Source of the DNA: Antrihabitans auranticaus
Lineage (GTDB): Bacteria; Actinomycetota; Actinomycetes; Mycobacteriales; Mycobacteriaceae
Direction of reading: 5' to 3'
DNA length: 64,000 nucleotides
Assembly (NCBI RefSeq): GCF_016481275.1
Contig: NZ_JAEMNW010000003.1
Coordinates: 186,001-250,000 of the forward strand
The notes below the pieces were generated by a model. That model was not told the DNA's origin and made no database searches. It saw only the letters and a list, made by a program, of their open reading frames with translations. The position numbers and the translations under genes are program-made. Of this stretch, positions 32,952 through 38,917 are shown piece after piece; the first letter of the stretch is position 1, and each line of letters opens with the position of its first letter.

Positions 32952-33733
32952 CGGAGTACCCGTGCGGTGATGGCATCGGTCCACAACAGACCGGCAGCCA
33001 CGAACGCTGTGCCGAGCACCAGCAACACCCCGCCTGCGCCGCCGCCGAGCAGCACCCGCAGCGGCCCGGCACCCATCAGCTGCCCCAAGCCGATCCCGAG
33101 CAGCGGCAAGCCCGCAAGGACCGCACCCGTTGCCCGTGCGCCGGCCAAACCGGATTCGGTCCTGCCTCGAAAGCGCATGCGCCCCTGCAGATCCGACCGC
33201 ACGGCCACCAGCAATTCGGCAAGTGCCAACCCGTGCTCTTCGGCAACTCGCCATGCGTGCGCGATGCGCTCCAGTTCGGCGCTGACCGGAGTGCCGGCCT
33301 TGCGGAGGCCATCCGCCGCCGACCCGCCCAGGCGGCTGCGCGCCGCAGCAACTGCGAATGCCCGCGAACCCACGCCTGAACACTCGACCGCTGCTGTGTC
33401 ACAGGCCGCCGACGGATGCGCACCCACCCGCAGTTCACCGATGACAATCTCGATGCCGTCCAGCAGTTTTCGCCGCTCGTCCTGCGTTGCTCCGTCCGCG
33501 CCGGAACGCCGTCGCCGATGCTGCACGAGGCTCACCAGCAATACCGTGGCGATCAGCGCGCTCGGTCCACCGACGAGAAAGGCTGGGATACATAGCAACC
33601 CGGCGAGAAGCAGCGGATCTGGCAGGCCACGTTGCACCCTTGCGACCACGAACAGCCGCCCCAAACGCCGCCGCGAATCGTGTACCGGCGCAACCAGCAG
33701 AGCGAGTGCCACGCACAGAATCGCCAGGGTCAT
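32948..33733 (-). CDS. tadB: TadB-like type II/IV secretion system F protein (Rv3658c-like)
   Basis: A 261-aa membrane protein with N-terminal helices (MTLAILCVALALLVAP, LLAGLLCIPAFLVGG), a cytoplasmic T2SF domain (VIGELRVGAHPSAA, GTPVSAELERIAHAWRVAEEHG), and C-terminal helices near GAVLAGLPLLGIGLGQLMGA (about 205-250). It pairs with TadC as the inner-membrane platform. The ATG at 33733 overlaps the TadA stop (ATGA). The conserved order and overlaps with tadA and tadC indicate one operon. Confidence 0.84.
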   Translation of the reverse strand: MTLAILCVALALLVAPVHDSRRRLGRLFVVARVQRGLPDPLLLAGLLCIPAFLVGGPSALIATVLLVSLVQHRRRRSGADGATQDERRKLLDGIEIVIGELRVGAHPSAACDTAAVECSGVGSRAFAVAAARSRLGGSAADGLRKAGTPVSAELERIAHAWRVAEEHGLALAELLVAVRSDLQGRMRFRGRTESGLAGARATGAVLAGLPLLGIGLGQLMGAGPLRVLLGGGAGGVLLVLGTAFVAAGLLWTDAITARVLR

Positions 33734-34908
33734 CGCGCAGACCGCCTGTGCAACAGTGAGTTCAACGCAGCTCGACCGGGCATGTCGGCACAGTCGGCCG
33801 ACCACGCCGGAAGGATCGAAACCCACCCGTCGTTGTCGCGCTCCAGGATTCCGATCGTGACCAGTCGGCGCGCGCCATCGGCACGCCGCTCCACGTGAAA
33901 CACGACCTGGACCGCTGCCGCCAGCTGACTGTGCAATGCGGCACGGTCCATGCCGCCCAATGCGGCGAGCGCTTCCAAACGCGCAGGCACCTCCTCGGGC
34001 GCGTTCGCGTGAACCGTTCCGGCTCCCCCGTCGTGGCCGGTGTTCAACGCGGTGAGGAGGTCTATAACCTCGGCGCCGCGGACCTCGCCGACCACGATCC
34101 GGTCCGGTCGCATGCGCAGCGCCTGCCGGACCAGATCCCGAACCGTCACCTCGCCGACCCCCTCGACGTTCGGTGCCCGTGCAACCAGCCGGACGACGTG
34201 CGGATGCTGCGGTGCGAGTTCGGCGGCGTCCTCGACACACACGATGCGCTCGGCCGGGTCGACCTGCGCAAGCAGCGCGGCGAGTAGTGTCGTTTTGCCG
34301 GCACCGGTCCCGCCGATGACGAGAAAAGCCAAGCGGGCAGCGGTGATTCGCAACAACAGAGCACGAGCGTCGGCCGATACTGCACCCGACTCCGTCAGCG
34401 CATCCAAGCCCTGGGTTGCGGGTCGCAGTACCCGCAACGACAGACACGTGCCGCCCTGCGCGATCGGTGCCAGCACAGCATGCAATCGAACACCGAATGC
34501 CGAGTTCCCCACGCCGGGTAATCGTCCGTCAACCCAAGGCTGCGCATCGTCGAGCCTGCGCCCCGCGGCGAGCGCCAGCCGTTGCGCAAGGCGTCGCACC
34601 GCTGCATCGTCGGCAAAGGTGATCGGCACGCGTTGCAGTCCGCGGCCGCGATCGACCCACACCTCGTCCGGTGCGGTCACAAGTACATCGGCCACTGCCG
34701 GATCTGCGAGCAGTGGATCCAGCGGACCCACGCCGGTCAGTTCGGTCTGCAGCAGGCGCAACGCTCGCAGTAGATCCGTATCGCCCAGCACTCCGCCCGA
34801 CTCCGCGCGTATTGCTGCCGCGACCGTCGCGGGAGTGGGTTCGGCAGCGGTCTGCGACAGCCGATCCCGAACCCGATCGAGGAGATCGGTGGACTCGAGC
34901 GCGGTCAC
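33730..34908 (-). CDS. tadA: TadA-like secretion ATPase (Rv3659c-like)
   Basis: A 392-aa type II/IV secretion (VirB11/CpaF) ATPase. Walker A is IGGTGAGKTTLLAALLA near residue 193, the Asp box CVEDAAEL, Walker B RPDRIVVGEVRGAEV, and the His box GTVHANAPEE. It powers assembly of the Tad-like filament or secretion complex. The GTG at 34908 overlaps the ssd stop (GTGA), which fixes the start. Immediate downstream genes encode TadB/TadC platforms and pilins. Confidence 0.9.
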   Translation of the reverse strand: MTALESTDLLDRVRDRLSQTAAEPTPATVAAAIRAESGGVLGDTDLLRALRLLQTELTGVGPLDPLLADPAVADVLVTAPDEVWVDRGRGLQRVPITFADDAAVRRLAQRLALAAGRRLDDAQPWVDGRLPGVGNSAFGVRLHAVLAPIAQGGTCLSLRVLRPATQGLDALTESGAVSADARALLLRITAARLAFLVIGGTGAGKTTLLAALLAQVDPAERIVCVEDAAELAPQHPHVVRLVARAPNVEGVGEVTVRDLVRQALRMRPDRIVVGEVRGAEVIDLLTALNTGHDGGAGTVHANAPEEVPARLEALAALGGMDRAALHSQLAAAVQVVFHVERRADGARRLVTIGILERDNDGWVSILPAWSADCADMPGRAALNSLLHRRSAR

Positions 34909-36002
34909 GCAACCCACCTCCGGACGCCGGACCGCTCAGCGACCGCATCGAGCACAGACTCTGCCGCGGTCCGCAAGGGACCACGCTTACGCAATCGAAG
35001 ACCACCACGCTCGAGTCGATCGGATAGGCGCGGCTCGGGTCTCATCGCGGCCAGCAGCGGAAGCCCGAGCGCTTTCGCGATGTCGGCAGCCTGCAGACCA
35101 CCCGGCGCAGGCCCTCTGACTACGAGCCCGCATTGCGAATTGCGTGACTGCGCATACCGCGCGACCACCTCTGCCGCAGCACTCGCACGAAGCTCGGCAG
35201 GTACCACCAATACGACAAGGTCCGCGGATTCCACGAGCGCCTCGGCGACATCGCACCCCCTGCGCGGGATGTCGCCGATCACGAGGTCCCCAACATTTCG
35301 GCCCGCCTCCACGACAGCTCGGACCGCAGCTGCGCTCGGCTCTCCCGCCGAATCACCCCGACCGCAGGCCAACACCGAAACGCCTTGCTGCACGGCCGGA
35401 AGCGCGGCGTGCAATGCGGCCGCCGATACCCGGCCGCCCTCGAGAACGAGAGCCGGCCAACGCAGGCCCGGCGTGTGTTCCGCACCGAGGAGCAAGTCGA
35501 TTCCGCCGCCGTGACCGTCACCGTCGACAAGTAGGCAGTGCTCGCGGAACTGCGTCGCATTCGCGGTCAACGCAAGTGCGCCCGCAAACGTCGATGCGCC
35601 CGCGCCCCCACGCCCACCGAGTACCGCAATCACCGCGCCGCGCCCGGAGCCCGCTTCTGGTCGCTCGCCCAGCAGCGCCACCAGTACCGATTCGTCACCG
35701 GGCAAACCGAGCACATTGTCGGCGCCGATCGCCGCCGCACTCTGCCAGTCCTCCAGTGCCGGAACGCCATCCGCGATCACGACAACTCCGGGTCGGCGCG
35801 GCAACAATTCCTGCGCAGCCATTCGCGCAGTTTCGGCGTCCAATAGAACCACCGTCGCGCGCGTCCAGGCCGGACGCCCGACCGGCCACGCGGATTCGAT
35901 CAGGAAGCATTCCGCTGCCGCCGCGATCCGCGCCGATTCCTGCCGCGCGGCGGCGTCCCCCATGATCACCAGTGCATGCCTTCGTGGTGTCCCGTCATCC
36001 AT
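34905..36002 (-). CDS. ssd: Septum-site-determining-like / CpaE-type ATPase protein
   Basis: A 365-aa protein of the Ssd/MinD-CpaE group. An N-terminal receiver-like region spans 1-115. The ATPase core has a deviant P-loop GGRGGAGASTFAGALA near 128-143, and the closing pair SRNSQCGLVVRG and LPLLAAMRPEPRLS of MinD/ParA folds. In M. tuberculosis ssd (Rv3660c) affects septation and stands upstream of the tad genes, as here. It may localise the pilus machinery or septum. The ATG at 36002 lies just after a GTG; the frame is open further upstream, but that overlaps the 6C RNA. Confidence 0.83.
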   Translation of the reverse strand: MDDGTPRRHALVIMGDAAARQESARIAAAAECFLIESAWPVGRPAWTRATVVLLDAETARMAAQELLPRRPGVVVIADGVPALEDWQSAAAIGADNVLGLPGDESVLVALLGERPEAGSGRGAVIAVLGGRGGAGASTFAGALALTANATQFREHCLLVDGDGHGGGIDLLLGAEHTPGLRWPALVLEGGRVSAAALHAALPAVQQGVSVLACGRGDSAGEPSAAAVRAVVEAGRNVGDLVIGDIPRRGCDVAEALVESADLVVLVVPAELRASAAAEVVARYAQSRNSQCGLVVRGPAPGGLQAADIAKALGLPLLAAMRPEPRLSDRLERGGLRLRKRGPLRTAAESVLDAVAERSGVRRWVA

Positions 36003-36053
36003 GGACACAGCGTGCGGGACGACCGAGCACTGCGAAAGGGGCTGCAGCCCAAC

Positions 36054-36080
36054 TGTGGATAACTCGACCCCTGTGGATAA
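36054..36080. promoter_or_regulatory. Two perfect DnaA boxes in direct repeat
   Basis: TGTGGATAA occurs at 36054-36062 and again at 36072-36080, both exact complements of the consensus TTATCCACA, in the same orientation and 18 bp apart, within a 12-bp repeat CTGTGGATAACT. They lie just upstream of ssd, between it and the 6C RNA. They could bind DnaA-ATP and couple the ssd-tad operon or the RNA to replication status; the function is an inference. Confidence 0.7.
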
Positions 36081-36121
36081 CTTCTTGGACGGTCGTACAG
36101 GAATGAACGGGATCCTGGCCC

Positions 36122-36219
36122 AAAATAGAGGACGGCCCTCGCCAGGGGGGGAGGAGGCGAGGGCCGTCGGGTTCAGCCCCGGGGGGTCGGGCTGAACGCG
36201 CCTGGAACTAGTCCAGGTG
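36122..36219 (-). ncRNA. 6C RNA (B11-like small RNA)
   Basis: Read on the minus strand the RNA starts near 36219. It has a 6-bp hairpin (CCTGGA/TCCAGG), a 9-bp hairpin GTTCAGCCC/GGGCTGAAC whose loop is GACCCCCCG, a 13-bp hairpin GACGGCCCTCGCC/GGCGAGGGCCGTC whose loop holds seven Cs, and then a CTCTATTTT tail, an intrinsic terminator. Two stem-loops with six or more Cs in their loops define the actinobacterial 6C RNA. The location between ssd and the HAD-IB gene matches B11 of M. tuberculosis (Rv3660c-Rv3661 gap). It acts as a trans sRNA through its C-rich loops. Confidence 0.88.
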
Positions 36220-36225
36220 TTGGCA

Positions 36226-36256
36226 ATACTACACCCGGACCCGCCCCCGTTTGCAA
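36226..36256 (-). promoter_or_regulatory. Candidate promoter of the 6C RNA
   Basis: On the minus strand a TAGTAT -10 (36226-36231) lies 7 nt before the expected RNA 5' end. TTGCAA at 36251-36256 serves as a -35-like hexamer at a long 19-nt spacing. A TG immediately before the -10 may compensate. Placement agrees with an RNA of about 95-100 nt. Confidence 0.6.
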
Positions 36257-36321
36257 GTCCATATGCCCATGTCATCCACCGTCGTTCCGACGTGGCCAAA
36301 CCGATTCCGGCACCGCGTGCC

Positions 36322-36327
36322 TATCCT
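36322..36327 (+). promoter_or_regulatory. -10 element giving a leaderless HAD-IB mRNA
   Basis: TATCCT at 36322-36327 is followed 6 nt later by the GTG start codon at 36334. A transcript starting at the expected distance would begin at the GTG itself, with no leader. No Shine-Dalgarno is present, which fits leaderless translation common in this order. Confidence 0.55.
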
Positions 36328-36333
36328 GTAACC

Positions 36334-37152
36334 GTGACGGCACAGAGCAACCCAGGCATCGCAGCAACCCGCATCGCGGCGTTCTTCGACCTCGATAAAA
36401 CGATCATTGCGAAGTCGAGCACGCTCGCCTTCAGCAAGCCGTTCTTCGATCAAGGACTGCTCAACCGCCGAGCGGTACTGAAGAGCAGTTACGCCCAATT
36501 CCTTTTTCTGCTCTCGGGGGCCGACCACGATCAGGTCGAGCGCATGCGCGCCCACTTGGCAGACATGTGCACGGGTTGGGATGTGGCACAGGTCAAAGCA
36601 ATCGTGGCAGAAACTTTGCACGACATCGTAGATCCGCTCATCTTCGCCGAAGCTGCGGACCTCATCGCCGATCACCGCATCCGCGGCCACGACATCGTCG
36701 TCGTCTCTGCGTCGGGCGAAGAAGTCGTCGCGCCGATCGCAGAAGCCCTGGGTGCGACGCACACGGCGGCCACCCAACTCGCTGTCGAAGACGGCAAGTA
36801 CACGGGCGAACTCGAGTTCTATTGCTACGGGCCCGGCAAAGTCGAGGCAATCAACTTGCTCGCCGAGCGAGAGGGCTACGACCTCGCCCGGTGCTTTGCC
36901 TACTCGGACTCGATCACGGACCTGCCGATGCTGCAGGTCGTCGGCCATCCCACGGCCGTGAACCCCGATCGGGGGCTCCGCAAGGAAGCCGCCGCGCGCG
37001 GCTGGCCCATCCTGACGTTCTCCAATCCGGTCTCGCTTCGTGCCCGAATCCAGGCACCCTCGTCGACCACCGTGGCAGCCACCGCAGCGGTCGGGTTGAG
37101 CGCCCTGGCGGCCGGCGCATTGACATACGGTCTCCTACGTCGAAAACGTTGA
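36334..37152 (+). CDS. HAD-IB family phosphatase (SerB-like), membrane-anchored
   Basis: A 272-aa HAD-superfamily phosphatase. AAFFDLDKTIIAKSS holds motif I (DLDKT; nucleophile Asp and acid-base Asp), VVVSASGEE motif II Ser, and AYSDSITDLPML motif IV Asp pair. A C-terminal hydrophobic helix (ATAAVGLSALAAGALTYGLL) with a basic end suggests membrane anchoring. This is the Rv3661-type HAD-IB protein, related to phosphoserine phosphatases; the true substrate is unknown. It sits between two small RNA genes, 6C upstream and Ms1-like downstream. The GTG at 36334 is the only start after the -10 element. Confidence 0.87.
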   Translation: MTAQSNPGIAATRIAAFFDLDKTIIAKSSTLAFSKPFFDQGLLNRRAVLKSSYAQFLFLLSGADHDQVERMRAHLADMCTGWDVAQVKAIVAETLHDIVDPLIFAEAADLIADHRIRGHDIVVVSASGEEVVAPIAEALGATHTAATQLAVEDGKYTGELEFYCYGPGKVEAINLLAEREGYDLARCFAYSDSITDLPMLQVVGHPTAVNPDRGLRKEAAARGWPILTFSNPVSLRARIQAPSSTTVAATAAVGLSALAAGALTYGLLRRKR

Positions 37153-37176
37153 ACTGTTCTGATCTGGCGGTTCCCC

Positions 37177-37205
37177 TTGATGTGACGGTGGTCACGGGGT
37201 ACAAA
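37177..37205 (+). promoter_or_regulatory. Ms1-like RNA promoter
   Basis: TTGATG at 37177-37182 as -35, a 17-nt spacer, and TACAAA at 37200-37205 as -10: ideal sigma-A spacing. The expected start is near 37212. It lies just after the HAD-IB stop, so transcription of the RNA is independent of that gene. Confidence 0.65.
37181..37196. promoter_or_regulatory. CRP-type palindrome inside the Ms1-like promoter
   Basis: TGTGACGGTGGTCACG matches the CRP consensus TGTGA-N6-TCACA at 9 of 10 fixed positions, with a perfect GTGAC/GTCAC inverted repeat. It fills the spacer between the -35 and -10 hexamers, so a bound CRP would be expected to block RNA polymerase. The crp gene is in this window. Confidence 0.6.
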
Positions 37206-37211
37206 TGACTT

Positions 37212-37513
37212 AAGGAAGAACGGAAGGCCAAGGTCGATCCGGAAGAGAAGGAACGATCCCCCGACCGTCATTCCGAGCACGGGCACCAGGCACCCACGCG
37301 GAGCGCGCCGCGACAAGGGCAGAAGTGTTGTGGGCCTGCGTAATTCGAAGATTCGTTGGCGAGGACCTCGCACAAGTTGCGGGGATGAACCAGCGGGATT
37401 CGGATCGACGCCGAGGCCAGTCACACAACCCACCTAGCACGCTTGGTAACCGGGCAGTCCGTGCTAGCGGGCGGCGAAGTCGATTTATCGGCAGCGCCGC
37501 CCGCTTTTATTTT
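37212..37513 (+). ncRNA. Ms1-like RNA (6S-RNA analogue; MTS2823 position)
   Basis: About 300 nt between the HAD-IB gene and the Rv3662c-like gene, the same place as the M. tuberculosis MTS2823/Ms1 RNA. It has its own promoter upstream, no open reading frame of note, and ends in a strong terminator. Long-range complementarity is visible, such as CTAGCACG (37434-37441) with CGTGCTAG (37460-37467) and the GTGTTGTGGGCCT segment near 37325-37340 with a bulged AGGCC...CACAAC near 37415-37430. Ms1 binds RNA polymerase core without sigma factor in stationary phase. Identity is from position and architecture, not an alignment. Confidence 0.8.
37467..37513 (+). terminator. Intrinsic terminator of the Ms1-like RNA
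   Basis: A 10-bp perfect GC-rich stem, GCGGGCGGCG (37467-37476) with CGCCGCCCGC (37495-37504), followed by TTTTATTTT at 37505-37513. This is the most canonical plus-strand terminator in the window. It ends 13 nt before the convergent Rv3662c-like stop. Confidence 0.92.
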
Positions 37514-37525
37514 GTCCGAAAGTCT

Positions 37526-38296
37526 TTATCCGCCAACCGCATCGGCGATCGACTTCGCTTCGCGCGCGCCGGCCTCGAACGCGTTGCAGCACGAAATCAC
37601 CCAGGCACCAACGGCTTCGGCCGATCCCGAGGCGAATCCCGCGGCGTCGGCTCGGTACTTCTCGCCGAATCGCATCCACGTCACCTCCGGTACCCCGAGG
37701 TTGTGCGGGTCGAGGCCACTGGCCACAGCCACCAAACGCGATGCGCCCCTGGCGACGACGCCGTCGGCCGAACCGAACGGCCGCAACGCAAGTATTTCGC
37801 CGTGTACGACGGCAGCGACTACGGGCGCCGGTGCCGAACTGGTCACGACGACATCTGCCAACAGCGACAGCCGTTCGCCGATCCCGCGCCCCTGCTGTGG
37901 CCTACCGAGCCGTTCGTTGTCGTCGTCGACGAGGTCGGCCGCAGCCAAAAGATGCAAGCGCGCGATGGCCTGAAGCGGAGCCTTGTTCCATACACCGACC
38001 ATGATCTTGAGCGAATCGCCGTCCAACGCCTGCCCGACACGCAACGCTCCGGCGAGCACCGGATCTTCGACGGGCCCTTCGGCAGGGAGGTCGACGGAGC
38101 CGCCGTCCGCCGAGGCCGATGCGCGCGCAGCACGGATTGCGGCCTCTGCGGCGGTCGTGGGCCAGCCGCGACGGTTCGCTTTGTGGCGGTGGACCTCTGC
38201 CAACGCGTCGCGCGCGGCGTCGGCTGCCGCCCGCACACCTGGCAGTTCGACCAACGGCTGTAATGGATCGGACACGTCGTCAAACGCTACCGGCAT
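37526..38296 (-). CDS. Conserved actinobacterial protein (Rv3662c-like)
   Basis: A 256-aa protein. Its N-terminal half is helical (PLVELPGVRAAADAARDALA, then VHRHKANRRGWPTTAAEA) and its C-terminal half has DDNERLGRPQQGRGIGERL and a CC pair near the end (WVISCCNAFEAGA). It is annotated as an oxidoreductase in some genomes, but no dinucleotide-binding motif is visible to me. Some residues look like a Fic/DOC-associated helical region, which I cannot confirm. The ATG at 38296 shares a base with the stop of the VOC gene (TGATG), so the two are coupled. Confidence 0.72.
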   Translation of the reverse strand: MPVAFDDVSDPLQPLVELPGVRAAADAARDALAEVHRHKANRRGWPTTAAEAAIRAARASASADGGSVDLPAEGPVEDPVLAGALRVGQALDGDSLKIMVGVWNKAPLQAIARLHLLAAADLVDDDNERLGRPQQGRGIGERLSLLADVVVTSSAPAPVVAAVVHGEILALRPFGSADGVVARGASRLVAVASGLDPHNLGVPEVTWMRFGEKYRADAAGFASGSAEAVGAWVISCCNAFEAGAREAKSIADAVGG

Positions 38297-38733
38297 CAAC
38301 CGATGCGCACTCGGCCGCTCTCGTCGACGACGAATCCCGGGTTGTGAGCTATTTCCCAGCGATAGCCATCGGGGTCCGAAAAATAGCCGCTGTAGCCGCC
38401 CCACGGCCGCCGCTCACCGGGTATCACTCGTGGGCTTCCTGCCTTTGCGGCGAGGTCGAGCACGTCGTCGACACCCTTCTCGTCCGCTGTCAGATGACCG
38501 AGCGTGATGGGAGGTGCGCCGTCGCCGCCACGCGCATCGACGATCGGTCCGGCCTCCGCGATCATGGCCTCCGAGTTCCACAGTGAGAGCAGGACGCCGT
38601 GCCCTATCTGAATGAAGATGACGTCGTCGGGGACGACGAGGGTCGGGGTCCAACCGAGGCCGTCCACGTAGAAGGAATGGGTAACGGTGAGGTCAGCAAC
38701 ACCGAGCGTGATCAAGCTGAGTGACTGTTCCAT
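38296..38733 (-). CDS. VOC-superfamily (glyoxalase-like) protein
   Basis: A 145-aa protein. SLSLITLGVADLTVTHSFYVDGLGW is the beta-alpha-beta start of a VOC module (pieces ITLGVADLTVTHSFY), and SGYFSDPDGYRWEIAHNP is the usual closing strand with its metal-binding Glu. VOC proteins include isomerases, dioxygenases and resistance proteins; the role here is unknown. I choose the ATG at 38733 (MEQSLSLITLG), because the preceding in-frame stretch lacks domain features. It is cotranscribed with the Rv3662c-like gene. Confidence 0.85.
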   Translation of the reverse strand: MEQSLSLITLGVADLTVTHSFYVDGLGWTPTLVVPDDVIFIQIGHGVLLSLWNSEAMIAEAGPIVDARGGDGAPPITLGHLTADEKGVDDVLDLAAKAGSPRVIPGERRPWGGYSGYFSDPDGYRWEIAHNPGFVVDESGRVRIG

Positions 38734-38917
38734 GCCGTCCAGACAACCACCGGAGTCGTCCGAGCGCACGTCACACGGCATCTGCACCGACCTCGCACAT
38801 GTGACGCCTGTCTCGATGGACTAGCCTCGCGCGTGGGTAGAACTTGCCACGGCGGGTACTCGGCAAGTCCTCGCACAAGCGCAGTCCAACGGATGCGAAC
38901 AGGAAGAGGCAGGGACC

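Noticed and set aside
36040-36090. Replication origin suggested by DnaA boxes
   Set aside because: Only two boxes, no dnaA, dnaN or AT-rich unwinding region; they are kept as a regulatory pair only.
38770-38805. CRP site upstream of acs
   Set aside because: GTCACA and TGTGAC halves are 24 bp apart rather than 6; the closest N6-spaced match (TGTGA-CGCCTG-TCTCG) has two mismatches in the second half, so it was not called.
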